Source: a virus. From it: a stretch of 40,605 bases of DNA. Under the pieces are notes generated by a model. The model was not told the origin of the DNA, made no database searches, and saw nothing but the letters and a program-made list of their open reading frames with translations. Location of the stretch: positions 1-40,605 of IMG/VR virus record IMGVR_UViG_3300042988_000706. One strand, written 5' to 3'. Position numbers and translations under genes: made by a program. Of the stretch, positions 33,438 through 40,605 are shown piece by piece. Position 1 is the stretch's first letter; each line of letters starts with the position of its first letter.

Positions 33438-33715
33438 AAAAATATTATTGGGGTACCTTCGACTTATGGGGTTTTGACCGTACAAAAAAGTTATTTATTT
33501 CGCAACTGAAAGAATTTAACAATTTAGATTACATAATATCAGAGCTAGAAGAAATAGACGAACGCACTTTTAAGCATTTAACTTCGCCTAAACGTACGGA
33601 CATTAAAGACTTAAAAAAAGCTTCTGGTACTGGTAAAAAAGTATCATTACACTTCGGTAAAAAAGGAAATGATATCTATTGGGATGGAGTAGTTTTTCTT
33701 GAAGTAGCAGTATAG
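33434..33715 (+). CDS. 93-residue early protein, unknown
   Basis: A lysine-rich protein opening MKKYYWGTFDLWGFDRTKKLF, with an acidic middle (SELEEIDERT) and a beta-like C-terminus (KVSLHFGKKGNDIYWDGVVFLEV). Coupled by ATGA overlap to the preceding gene; GGAGG lies 7 bases before its ATG. No family is recognised. Confidence 0.65.
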   Translation: MKKYYWGTFDLWGFDRTKKLFISQLKEFNNLDYIISELEEIDERTFKHLTSPKRTDIKDLKKASGTGKKVSLHFGKKGNDIYWDGVVFLEVAV

Positions 33716-33747
33716 CACTACAAAATTATATCAAAGGGGTTTTTATT

Positions 33748-34140
33748 ATGGAAAATCATGGCACTGCAAGAATTCACGGAGTAACTTTCACCTTGACCGA
33801 ACAACCATATTATGACAATTACGGTACGAAAGGTGAAATCAGATTTTATGCGCTTGCACTATCGCCAGAAGGAAAACCAGTAAAATTGACGTGGGAAACT
33901 ACTGGAAATTACGACGCAAGTTGCGAATTGTACAACTTAGTTGAGTATAGCAAGTGTGAAGAAGATTGTGATTGTGAAGATTGTCAACGAATTGAGTATT
34001 TGAAGTCATTGGATGGAGTCAATATGAATGATGCTGAAAGTTTGGAAAATGCTTGTGAGTGGGAATATCCGATAGACGTTGAGTATTTAGACGATGAAGA
34101 AGAAGATTTAGATGATGAAGAAGAGGAGAAACAACTATGA
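33748..34140 (+). CDS. Acidic early protein, paralogue 1
   Basis: 130 residues, strongly acidic. AAAGGGG lies 8 bases before the ATG. The N-terminal half has a beta pattern (ARIHGVTFTLTEQP, then GEIRFYALALSPEGKPVKLTWETTGNY) that matches the protein at 35524-35859. A cysteine group (CEEDCDCEDC) follows, and the last 20 residues are nearly all Asp or Glu. Small acidic phage proteins of early operons can be DNA mimics that block restriction or CRISPR enzymes. That is inference from charge and position only. Confidence 0.65.
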   Translation: MENHGTARIHGVTFTLTEQPYYDNYGTKGEIRFYALALSPEGKPVKLTWETTGNYDASCELYNLVEYSKCEEDCDCEDCQRIEYLKSLDGVNMNDAESLENACEWEYPIDVEYLDDEEEDLDDEEEEKQL

Positions 34141-34445
34141 TGAATACAACGTATATCACGGCTTTAATGATGGATTTAAACAATGATGTAACGGTACCTG
34201 TAGGCGTAATGGGCTTGACTAACACTAGTGGGCTTGCAATTGTCACAATGGATGACTATTCGGACACGATAGTTGTATGCATGCATAATGGCACTGAATA
34301 TTGTTATCCAGAGGAATGTGAAGTTGAGTATAAAGAGAATCCAGAACGTGCGAATGACTTAGAGGACGAAACAGATACTTTATATCCAGTATTCACCTAC
34401 AACGGAACTGAGTATTTTCTAGATGACTTCATGATATGTGGGTAG
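34137..34445 (+). CDS. 102-residue early protein, unknown
   Basis: Starts in an ATGATGA overlap with the acidic protein; either ATG is possible. It contains two similar short blocks, HNGTEYCYPEECEV and YNGTEYFLDDFMI, suggesting an internal beta repeat. It is acidic, with no recognised family. Its stop is directly followed by an intrinsic terminator. Confidence 0.6.
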   Translation: MMNTTYITALMMDLNNDVTVPVGVMGLTNTSGLAIVTMDDYSDTIVVCMHNGTEYCYPEECEVEYKENPERANDLEDETDTLYPVFTYNGTEYFLDDFMICG

Positions 34446-34468
34446 AAGGGTTATTCCCTTCTTCTTTT
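34445..34468 (+). terminator. Intrinsic terminator in the early operon
   Basis: GAAGGG-TTATT-CCCTTC followed by TTCTTTT. It would limit transcription beyond the first four early genes or be overridden by antitermination. Confidence 0.75.
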
Positions 34469-34528
34469 ACCCCTTCGGAATGGGTACGAGAAGCAGTGAA
34501 TACAAGTAAAAAAGTGGAGGGAACCAAT

Positions 34529-35059
34529 ATGAACAGAATCAATTATTTTAAACACGTGAATGGCAGGGATGAAATAAGAAAGAAGTATCTGGAACTATGC
34601 AAAAAGTTTCATCCTGATTTAGGTGGTGACGCTGAAACGATGAAGGTTATCAATAACCAGTATGAGCAACTAGAGGATAGTTATTTTCAGAACGCCAGGT
34701 ATGAGAAAGAGGAGAAGAGGCGAGCTGGAGACACTAGTTACACTGAGACTAGAAGCTTTGATACAGAAGCTTTTGAATCTATTTTAACTCAATTATTTCG
34801 GCTAAACCTGCCATTGACGGTTTCTATAGAAATTTGTGGTGCGTGGTTGTGGGTTAGTGGCGACACGAAGCCGTTCAAGGAACAGTTTAAAGAAGTAGGC
34901 TTGAGATTCGGCGGTACTAAAAAGGCGTGGTACTGGTACCCAGAGGGGTATCAACCTAAGCACAAGGGTAGCAAGGGGAACCTTGATAGTATTCGGGACA
35001 AGTACGGTTCGCACAGGGTAAATAAGCAAGGCAATAAAGGACTAAACGAGGCGATTTAA
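34529..35059 (+). CDS. J-domain (DnaJ-like) protein
   Basis: 176 residues from the ATG at 34529, which has GGAGG 8 bases upstream. The open frame from 34436 starts before the terminator and is not used. Residues 3-50 hold a J-domain with the essential HPD at 28-30 (KKFHPDLGGD). The C-terminal domain has ICGAWLWVSGDTKPFKEQFKEVG and KKAWYWYPEGYQPKHKG, a pairing I know from Firmicutes phage and plasmid proteins. It would recruit host DnaK, perhaps to remodel replication or assembly complexes. Confidence 0.8.
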   Translation: MNRINYFKHVNGRDEIRKKYLELCKKFHPDLGGDAETMKVINNQYEQLEDSYFQNARYEKEEKRRAGDTSYTETRSFDTEAFESILTQLFRLNLPLTVSIEICGAWLWVSGDTKPFKEQFKEVGLRFGGTKKAWYWYPEGYQPKHKGSKGNLDSIRDKYGSHRVNKQGNKGLNEAI

Positions 35060-35068
35060 TTCGCCTCG
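35047..35068 (+). other. Hairpin overlapping the J-domain gene stop
   Basis: A perfect 7-bp stem CGAGGCG/CGCCTCG with an 8-base A/T loop that contains the TAA stop. No U-run follows, so it is more likely an RNA-stability or processing element than a terminator. Confidence 0.5.
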
Positions 35069-35083
35069 TATGGAGGGGTAAGT

Positions 35084-35221
35084 ATGGAAGAATATGATGA
35101 AGAAATTTGTAAGTGCTGCGGTGAAGAAATTGGTGAAGGTGGTTCGGCTTGTCCGTTATGTTCAGCGTTTAACAGTATCGATTATGATGACGAGTGGGAA
35201 TCAGTAGGCAGGTATGAGTAG
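35084..35221 (+). CDS. 45-residue zinc-ribbon protein
   Basis: A short acidic protein with CKCC and CPLC knuckles (residues 9-12 and 23-26), a likely single zinc-binding ribbon. GGAGGGG lies 5 bases before the ATG. Its stop lies within the start of the next gene (ATGAGTAG). Too short for a catalytic role; a DNA- or protein-binding adaptor is possible. Confidence 0.6.
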   Translation: MEEYDEEICKCCGEEIGEGGSACPLCSAFNSIDYDDEWESVGRYE

Positions 35222-35414
35222 ACCAGAGGGGTATCAACCTAACAATGAAATCAAGGTGTACGAGGTCATAGGTGATTATGGTTACGGTTTTGATTGTGTA
35301 GTGTTGAAGGTATGCGAAACATATAAAGAGGCTCTTAGATTCGTCAAAGAGTATAGGGAAAAAGACAACAGAGTTTTATCACTGAGTATAAATTTAGAGC
35401 GGAGGTTGTTATGA
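35214..35414 (+). CDS. 66-residue early protein, unknown
   Basis: Starts in the overlap with the zinc-ribbon gene. It opens MSRPEGYQPNN, encoded by a 20-base stretch identical to part of the J-domain gene (34940-34959 and 35223-35242). The rest (KVYEVIGDYGYGFDCVVLKVCETYKEALRFVKEY) is a compact alpha/beta sequence. No family is recognised. Confidence 0.55.
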   Translation: MSRPEGYQPNNEIKVYEVIGDYGYGFDCVVLKVCETYKEALRFVKEYREKDNRVLSLSINLERRLL

Positions 35415-35488
35415 AAAAGTATTTGTTTGTTATCAATGAGTTAAGACCGGTAAAGTCCAGCGGAGAGATTCGGCATATGGGGGTTTGA
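35411..35488 (+). CDS. Possible 25-residue micro-protein
   Basis: The ATG at 35411 has GGAGG 5 bases upstream and overlaps the previous stop. The product is MKKYLFVINELRPVKSSGEI and five more residues. The good site is the only support. It may be the remnant of a longer gene. Confidence 0.3.
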   Translation: MKKYLFVINELRPVKSSGEIRHMGV

Positions 35489-35523
35489 AATGAAGGGTTA
35501 AAAAATTGAAGGGGTGGATGAGT

Positions 35524-35859
35524 ATGAGTTACACAGAATGGGATGTTAAATTTAACGGGAAGAAGTACACAATAATTCAAGAACCAGTAATTGCAGGGAC
35601 TCCATTAGAAGAACTCGAAACATTTTTTGAGGCGAAAGCAAGGGATGAAGAAGGTAATGAGTTTACAATTACTTGGGAAGCAAGCGAAGAGTATTTAGCT
35701 TCCAGAGAATTGAGTGAATTATTGCATGCTGAGCATAGGACAAGAGAAGAAATTGACCGAACTATTGAATTAGTTAATAACAATGTGAATCATATGTTTT
35801 GGGAAGATGATTGGACATCTTGTGATTGGGATGATGTGTTAGAAGTTAATCCATTGTGA
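35524..35859 (+). CDS. Acidic early protein, paralogue 2
   Basis: 111 residues. The ATG at 35524 is favoured by GAAGGGGTGG about 6 bases upstream. An ATG at 35518 and a TTG at 35506 are alternatives. Related to 33748-34140: FFEAKARDEEGNEFTITWEASEEYLASRELSELL aligns with FYALALSPEGKPVKLTWETTGNYDAS-ELYNLV. Here the cysteine group and poly-acidic tail are replaced by a helical segment (REEIDRTIELVNNN) and WEDDWTSCDWDDV. Function unknown; see the finding on acidic paralogues. Confidence 0.65.
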   Translation: MSYTEWDVKFNGKKYTIIQEPVIAGTPLEELETFFEAKARDEEGNEFTITWEASEEYLASRELSELLHAEHRTREEIDRTIELVNNNVNHMFWEDDWTSCDWDDVLEVNPL

Positions 35860-35880
35860 GGGTGAGCCAGTCACCTTCCT
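35859..35880 (+). terminator. Weak intrinsic terminator
   Basis: GGTGA-GCCAG-TCACC with flanking A-T/G-T pairs, followed by TTCCTTTTAC. The downstream sequence (TTTCGGAAT) resembles that after the terminator at 34445, suggesting duplicated module ends. Confidence 0.5.
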
Positions 35881-35911
35881 TTTACACCTTTCGGAATATG
35901 GAGGGTTTGAA

Positions 35912-36370
35912 ATGAAGCTGATTTTCATTCGGCTATCAAGTAGAAAAGGGGTTGAAAATATGAATAAAAGCTTCATATGGACTGGCTGGGTACAAGATGA
36001 ATGTGAAAAACAAAAAAGTTATTGGGTGGAGAACGCAAGGTTTACTTTTAATTCTCCGATAGAAAAAGCTGAAAATGTAGATAGTTTTTATGGTTGGTAT
36101 GCCACGGCATTAGACGATATGAATATTGAATTTGATATTTATTTTGACCTTCCCAAAAAGTATGAATTATCAAAAGTGCTTGATAATCTTATAGCTTTTA
36201 AAAAAGAGATGGAATTAAGAAGTGATAACATCGGCAAAAGGAATCAAGATGTGTTGGATTGGCTTGTAAAAGAAGGAGTCGATCCGAACTACTGGAAAAC
36301 TGTAGAGGACACAATGGAACCATCGGTTGAAGAGATTAGTTTAATAGTTCGGCATTACGAGAGGAGGTGA
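35912..36370 (+). CDS. 152-residue protein, unknown
   Basis: The ATG at 35912 has GGAGGG 6 bases upstream. A second in-frame ATG at 35960 follows AAGGGG, so a 136-residue form is possible. Tryptophan- and tyrosine-rich beta strands (FIWTGWVQDECEKQKSYWVENARFTF) precede a helical C-terminus. No family is recognised. Its last codons form the ribosome binding site of the next gene. Confidence 0.6.
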   Translation: MKLIFIRLSSRKGVENMNKSFIWTGWVQDECEKQKSYWVENARFTFNSPIEKAENVDSFYGWYATALDDMNIEFDIYFDLPKKYELSKVLDNLIAFKKEMELRSDNIGKRNQDVLDWLVKEGVDPNYWKTVEDTMEPSVEEISLIVRHYERR

Positions 36371-36376
36371 AGCAGA

Positions 36377-36856
36377 ATAAAAAGTCTGACTGATAAGTTA
36401 GTATCGGCATATATGGGTTTTAAGGGTAGTAAGCACGAGTATATGGAATACTTACTATCGGAATATGCCGATGAGAGAATCGCTTTAAAGGTGTTTAACA
36501 CGCTCAACAACTATCAAGTCACCGCTGGGGGTAGATTAATATCCTCAGAGGTGTTTGAAGCCTACATGAAGGCGTTTAGTGGCAAGATGCCTAAACGAGT
36601 TGAGCTTACACTTCGGTATGTGTACGAAGCGCAGAACAAGAGCATGCGCCACTTGCGGACGGTAACATGTATGGACATTGACATGCAACCTGCTTGCAGT
36701 GAGTACACGAAAGATTTAGCGTACCACGTAGCTAGAAGAGAGCTTTATACGCCTATCCTAGCTTCGCCGCAAGCTGCAAATAGCATGTTATCGAAAGTGT
36801 TCGGAGAGACAGTAACAATTAGTAACTTAGTAAAAGAGGATTTTACTATATTTTAG
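36377..36856 (+). CDS. Unknown protein with possible AUA start
   Basis: The frame is open from 36371. AGGAGG (36362-36367) is followed 9 bases later by ATA at 36377, while the first ATG (36413) has no ribosome binding site. The upstream codons read I-KSLTDKLVSAYM-GFKGSK, protein-like. So the gene may start at ATA (159 residues), at CTG 36386, or at ATG 36413 (147 residues). It contains RLISSEVFEAYMKAFSGKMPKRVELTLRYVYEAQ. Function unknown. Confidence 0.6.
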   Translation: MKSLTDKLVSAYMGFKGSKHEYMEYLLSEYADERIALKVFNTLNNYQVTAGGRLISSEVFEAYMKAFSGKMPKRVELTLRYVYEAQNKSMRHLRTVTCMDIDMQPACSEYTKDLAYHVARRELYTPILASPQAANSMLSKVFGETVTISNLVKEDFTIF

Positions 36857-36867
36857 GAGGTTAGACG

Positions 36868-37068
36868 ATGGAAAAAAATAAGAATAGGTCTAAGAAAAAG
36901 TCTATTGAGATGTACAGAATTAATGTATTGATTCGGCAAGACACCGCAGACACGCTTGACGAGTATGTGTTTAACAACTTAGGTAGTAAAGGTGAGCACG
37001 TGGACAAGGCAATTGAAATGTATCTTAAAGCGAATGGAGCTTACAACCATGGAGGACGCATTGAATAA
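36868..37068 (+). CDS. Ribbon-helix-helix-like DNA-binding protein
   Basis: 66 residues with a lysine-rich N-terminus (KNKNRSKKKS), then YRINVLIRQDTADTLDEYVFNN and SKGEHVDKAIEMYLKAN, which fit a beta strand followed by two helices as in CopG/Arc-type regulators. AGGAGG lies about 9 bases before the ATG. It overlaps the helicase gene by 20 bases. It may autoregulate this part of the operon. Confidence 0.6.
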   Translation: MEKNKNRSKKKSIEMYRINVLIRQDTADTLDEYVFNNLGSKGEHVDKAIEMYLKANGAYNHGGRIE

Positions 37069-38506
37069 AAGGCAAGCCTATAAACTAGCCGACTATCAGC
37101 TTGCAGGTGTTAACTATGTCTTATCCCAATTCGGCAAGGGTAGCGGTGCACTGCTTACTATGGATATGGGTACTGGTAAGACATTGACCTCCATATCAGT
37201 GGCTCACAGGCTCTTGAGCGAAGGTAAAATCAATAGGGTGCTTATTGTGTGTCCTAATAGTGTTTTGTCCGTATGGGAACGGGAAATAGCCTTCTGGTAC
37301 GCTTCCTTTGTGAATGCCGAGTGTCCGAGTGTAGTTAATATTAAAAATTATAAGTCAACCCATCGGCATGACAACCTTCCTGACCGTGGTTTTGTGCTAG
37401 TTAACTATGAAAGTGTTTGGGCATCCAAGAAGGTTGGCAAGAAGAAGCAAGTGACACCGCAAGAGTGGATAAGCGTGTACTCTCCTGACCTTGTTATTGC
37501 AGACGAAGTTCACGTGCTGGGAACGCCAGAGTCTAATCAATCTATCGCAATGCATTGTTTAGGCGATAAAACACCTTATCGAATTGGTTTGACGGGAACG
37601 CCTATACAGAACACGCCACTCAACCTGTGGTCAGTGCTCCGGTTTATTGACCAGCGAATAATCAACAAGCCTTTCTTCGCGTTCCGGGCAAGGTATGCAG
37701 AGATTAAGCAGATGATGGGTAAGGGTAGAGCATACCCACAGATAACAGGTTATAAGAATCTCAGTGAGTTAACTAGCCTATTGCACTCATGCAGTTACCG
37801 AGTGATTCTTGACGAGGTGGTTGATATGCCACCTTGTCGGCACGTTGTCATGCCTATCGCGATGAAATCAGACGACAAGAACAACTACGATGATTTGCGA
37901 GTGAGTGGCTTTAACCTGGCGAGGGAAGGCAACCAAGCGGCGGCACTTACTACACTGATACACCTTCGGCGGTTCCTGGGTGGTTTTGTGCCCGTAGTCA
38001 ACAACGAGGTTGAGGAGTGGGCATACGGCAACACGGCGAAGGTAGAGGCGTTTATTGCTTTATGTCATGAGCTTCGGGATAGAGGCGAGAGTTTTGTAGT
38101 GTTTTGCCAATTTACCGCTGAGGTAGTTTTCCTGCAACAATTCGCTCAGGAGGCAGGGCTAAAAGCACAATGCATGTATGGACAAACGTCGCCAGAAATG
38201 AGAAAATCATTAGTATCTGATTTCCAGAATGGTTTGATTGATTGTTTGATATGCCAGACAAAGGTTGCAGGTACTGGACTGACGCTGACACGTGGCACTG
38301 TGGCGATATTCTACTCGTTGTCGTTTAGTTTTACGGAGAAGCAACAAGCATTGTATCGGCTATGGCGTAATGGACAAAAGCAAATGGTCACCAACATCTA
38401 TCTGATAACTGCAAACTCTGTGGACGAGTATGTTTACGGCAAGATACAGAATAAACAAAATGTGTCTACTCGCATAGTGGACTTAAAGGAGATACTTACA
38501 GGATGA
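37049..38506 (+). CDS. SNF2/superfamily 2 DNA helicase
   Basis: 485 residues from the ATG at 37049 (GGAG 10 bases upstream). The open frame from 36992 lies inside the previous gene. Motifs are Walker A DMGTGKT (39-45), DEVH (152-155), LTGTPIQN (181-188), and a C-terminal lobe with FVVFCQFTAEV, TKVAGTGLTL and YRLWRNGQKQ (arginine-finger motif VI). It is an intact ATP-dependent helicase or translocase, as in many phage replication blocks. It may replace or assist the DUF927 helicase. Confidence 0.9.
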   Translation: MEDALNKRQAYKLADYQLAGVNYVLSQFGKGSGALLTMDMGTGKTLTSISVAHRLLSEGKINRVLIVCPNSVLSVWEREIAFWYASFVNAECPSVVNIKNYKSTHRHDNLPDRGFVLVNYESVWASKKVGKKKQVTPQEWISVYSPDLVIADEVHVLGTPESNQSIAMHCLGDKTPYRIGLTGTPIQNTPLNLWSVLRFIDQRIINKPFFAFRARYAEIKQMMGKGRAYPQITGYKNLSELTSLLHSCSYRVILDEVVDMPPCRHVVMPIAMKSDDKNNYDDLRVSGFNLAREGNQAAALTTLIHLRRFLGGFVPVVNNEVEEWAYGNTAKVEAFIALCHELRDRGESFVVFCQFTAEVVFLQQFAQEAGLKAQCMYGQTSPEMRKSLVSDFQNGLIDCLICQTKVAGTGLTLTRGTVAIFYSLSFSFTEKQQALYRLWRNGQKQMVTNIYLITANSVDEYVYGKIQNKQNVSTRIVDLKEILTG

Positions 38507-38736
38507 CAGCATTCGATTATAGCGGAGATGAGCTTCAGGAAGAGTACCACGACGAACTTGAAGAGATATACCGACCTTTTATCGAATGTTTGGAAGCTTG
38601 TGAATTAGATATTAACCAAATACTAAAACGCTCTGGCGATGAGTTGTCTTCGCACGAGCGTTGTTTATTGCGCGAATTAGTTTTAAGAGTTAGGAGCATC
38701 ATTGAGACATTTGAAAACGAGTTGGAGGTGGACTGA
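38503..38736 (+). CDS. 77-residue acidic helical protein, unknown
   Basis: The ATG overlaps the helicase stop (ATGA), and its own stop shares one base with the fibre ATG. Strongly acidic and helical (YSGDELQEEYHDELEEIYRPF), with two cysteines in a FIECLEACELD segment. It is coupled to the helicase, so a helicase partner is conceivable, but nothing proves it. Confidence 0.6.
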   Translation: MTAFDYSGDELQEEYHDELEEIYRPFIECLEACELDINQILKRSGDELSSHERCLLRELVLRVRSIIETFENELEVD

Positions 38737-40605
38737 TGATTTTATTCAACAACCCTGCAATATACGGAAGCCGGGGCAGTGGTGATAGGCTTGCCGATGC
38801 CGCAGGGGTAGTCATGCACTTAGACGTTAGCACACTGGTTACGCCTACTGTAATTCGCGACCTTGCAAAGAAAGGTAACAACGCCACGCTATACAACACA
38901 GCAGGTACCGCGCTATCAGGGATTTTAAATACTGATACGCGTATTAAGTCTATGGTTAATTTGTTAGGCAGCACGGGGAACTTTGATAATTCCGAAGCGT
39001 GGACATCTTCAAATGCATCTAATGTACAGTCTAGCAATGAAATTGTAACAACTGGTAGTGGTGCCAACCTAACTGTCAGAACACAAAAAATAGTAGGTAC
39101 CGCGCCGACTGGTGATGTTTTATACGCTTGTGGTTATTTTAAGCATAGTGGATCAGCTAGTAGTATGGCAGTATTGATACGCAATGGGTTTAGTAGCACT
39201 ATATATTCCACTGGTACGATAGCCTCTCCTACCGCTAATACATATTATTTTGTCGGTACTATGGCAACATTACCATCGAATGCAACATCGTTAACAATTG
39301 GTTTACAGGTGCTTTATCCTGACGCCGCAACTGCCAGTGGCAAAACTATGACAAACAAGAAAGCACACATCATAAACTTGTCGCAAATAGTAGCCTCAAC
39401 AGGTATCCCTATGCCAACGAAAGCAGAGATGGATTTAATGATGCAAGCCCACTACGACACAGGTGGTCAGTACATCGGCGCAACGCCACTAGGCAGTGGG
39501 TATGCTCTCAAGGCGTGCAAAAAGCTAGACGGTACCGATGATTATGGTCGTGTGCTGACTCCTAGTGCTGGGACGAATATAACCACTGAGCAATTTGCTC
39601 TTGGGTTTGTTGGGTATTGGAGTGCTATAGCATCGGGTTTTATAGTATGCAAAAACGGTGCCAGCTCTGCATTTATACAATATTCCGCAAATTTAGGTGC
39701 AATTGCAGCTGGGAAATTTACGTTTTTCTTGAATGGTACAGCCAATCAAATAACGATACCTACTGCTATATCTGCATCAACTTGGTATTCTGTTATTATG
39801 CATCGCGATGCATCTGGAAATCTGTCGATATTGATAGATGGGACTGTTGTCGCAACGGGAACATACGCGACAGCCTTAAATCCTGCGGCTAATTTAATGC
39901 TAGGGTGTCGAAGTAACAGCGCAGATGGGTCAGCGCAAGCGTCATTTTCAAACGCATACACCAACCATGAATTCATCGCAGTAGGCGCAGACGCAACAAT
40001 AGAAAACGCTAAGAACTTCCAACGCTCACACGCACTGACTTATGTATCGTCATATGGGACAGTACCTATCACAGCAATAGGAGCTATCACCGGAACACTA
40101 GCGGTAGGAAACGTGCTGACAGCAGGGGCACTTACACCTTCAGGAGCTACTGTTACCTATCAGTGGAGGCGAGCAGATACTAGCGGAGGTACTTATACAG
40201 ATATTAGTTCGGCTACGTCTAGTACTTACACGCTAGTAAGCGCAGACACTGGCAAGTATCTAAAAGTAGTTGCTACTGGCTCCGGTTCGTACACTGGCTC
40301 AGTTACTTCAGCGGCTACTGGTTCAGCAGTTACCGAAGCTATCACAGCTATTGGAGCTATCACTGGAACACTAGCCGTAGGAAACGTACTGACAGCAGGG
40401 GCACTTACACCTTCAGGAGCTACTGTTACCTATCAGTGGAGGCGAGCAGATACTAGCGGAGGTACTTACACAGATATCAGTTCGGCTACGTCTAGTACTT
40501 ACACGCTAGTAAGCGCAGACACTGGCAAGTATCTAAAAGTAGTTGCTACTGGCTCCGGTTCGTACACTGGCTCAGTTACTTCAGCGGCTACTGGTTCAGC
40601 AGTTA
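38736..40605 (+). CDS. Tail fibre/adhesin, N-terminal part, runs off the right end
   Basis: Starts at ATG 38736 with GGAGG 7 bases upstream and stays open to the last base; it resumes in frame at base 1. The opening residues (MILFNNPAIYGSRGSGDRL) may be the virion anchor. A central jelly-roll/LamG-like domain ends in the typical strand WYSVIMHRDASGNLSILIDG followed by NLMLGCRS (about residues 345-390). Ig-like repeats begin at 40068. It is probably a receptor-binding appendage, unusual in lying between helicase and primase genes, away from the virion block on the other strand. Confidence 0.8.
   Translation, partial: MILFNNPAIYGSRGSGDRLADAAGVVMHLDVSTLVTPTVIRDLAKKGNNATLYNTAGTALSGILNTDTRIKSMVNLLGSTGNFDNSEAWTSSNASNVQSSNEIVTTGSGANLTVRTQKIVGTAPTGDVLYACGYFKHSGSASSMAVLIRNGFSSTIYSTGTIASPTANTYYFVGTMATLPSNATSLTIGLQVLYPDAATASGKTMTNKKAHIINLSQIVASTGIPMPTKAEMDLMMQAHYDTGGQYIGATPLGSGYALKACKKLDGTDDYGRVLTPSAGTNITTEQFALGFVGYWSAIASGFIVCKNGASSAFIQYSANLGAIAAGKFTFFLNGTANQITIPTAISASTWYSVIMHRDASGNLSILIDGTVVATGTYATALNPAANLMLGCRSNSADGSAQASFSNAYTNHEFIAVGADATIENAKNFQRSHALTYVSSYGTVPITAIGAITGTLAVGNVLTAGALTPSGATVTYQWRRADTSGGTYTDISSATSSTYTLVSADTGKYLKVVATGSGSYTGSVTSAATGSAVTEAITAIGAITGTLAVGNVLTAGALTPSGATVTYQWRRADTSGGTYTDISSATSSTYTLVSADTGKYLKVVATGSGSYTGSVTSAATGSAV
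40068..40605 (+). repeat. 273-bp tandem Ig-like domain repeats (right part of array)
   Basis: Unit 1 is 40068-40340 and unit 2 starts at 40341 and is cut by the contig end after 265 bases. The two differ at only a few bases. Each encodes an Ig-like module running from ITAIGAITGTLAVGN through TYQWRRADTSGG to TGSAVTEA. Confidence 0.9.
40479..40605. repeat. Terminal direct repeat (right copy)
   Basis: Identical to bases 1-127. Joining here keeps the fibre frame open (codon phase matches at 40479 and 1), supporting a circular map of about 40478 bp. Because it lies in the Ig repeat array, one or more 273-bp units may be missing from or added to the assembly. Confidence 0.9.

Noticed and set aside
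1-40605. Apparent genome-wide excess of GCCGA/TCGGC
   Set aside because: A rough count over about 4 kb gave only a mild excess over chance, mostly in coding sequence. A full k-mer count would be needed.
1-40605. tRNA genes, CRISPR arrays, integrase, transposase
   Set aside because: TTCGA strings checked were all inside genes without a cloverleaf. No spaced identical repeats of CRISPR type and no recombinase motifs were seen.

Overview
The window reads as one essentially complete phage genome of about 40.5 kb, probably circular or circularly permuted. Bases 1-127 are identical to bases 40479-40605, and one reading frame (a tail fibre or adhesin) leaves the right end and resumes in frame at the left end. 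Strong AGGAGG-type ribosome binding sites, intrinsic terminators, RepL-like initiators, a CwlA-type amidase and DUF5651/DUF4406 genes point to a Firmicutes (Bacillota) host. The virion block has terminase, portal, scaffold, P22-like coat, connector and propeller genes and two large putative ejection proteins. It has no tape measure, tail tube or sheath, so the virion is most likely a podovirus. No tRNA, CRISPR array, integrase or transposase was seen.

Plus-strand arm (33195 -> right end -> left end -> 8519): a near-consensus promoter drives small, mostly unknown early proteins (two acidic paralogues, a J-domain protein, micro-proteins). They are followed by an RHH protein, a SNF2-type helicase, the LamG/Ig-repeat fibre that crosses the contig ends, an SSB-like protein, a CHC2-TOPRIM-DUF927 primase-helicase, an AbrB/zinc-finger regulator, a DUF4406 protein, a Holliday-junction-resolvase-like nuclease and an amidase endolysin. 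A bidirectional terminator at 8532-8566 separates this arm from the convergent minus-strand arm.

Minus-strand arm (31339 -> 8625): an HTH protein and its terminator come first. Then come two RepL-like winged-helix proteins with an unknown third gene, a long non-coding interval, two tandem paralogues of unknown function, TerS, TerL, two small membrane proteins, portal, scaffold, coat, a beta-rich candidate decoration protein, connector, propeller protein, two small structural proteins, two ejection proteins and a holin-like protein.

The most interesting parts are non-coding. First, about 28332-28972 (minus strand) has its own promoter-like sequence, an intrinsic terminator and many long helices. 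Two of these are near-identical 17-18 bp helices in tandem, which suggests a large ornate phage RNA, possibly of the ROOL/GOLLD type. A second short promoter-RNA-terminator unit (28209-28314) follows it. Second, the 3 kb between the divergent arms (30267-33284) holds iterons next to RepL-like genes, repressor-type inverted repeats, a repeat-dense G-rich stretch with a G-quadruplex motif, and an A/T- and C-rich stretch with repeated GATACAAA boxes. This is the likely origin and control region.
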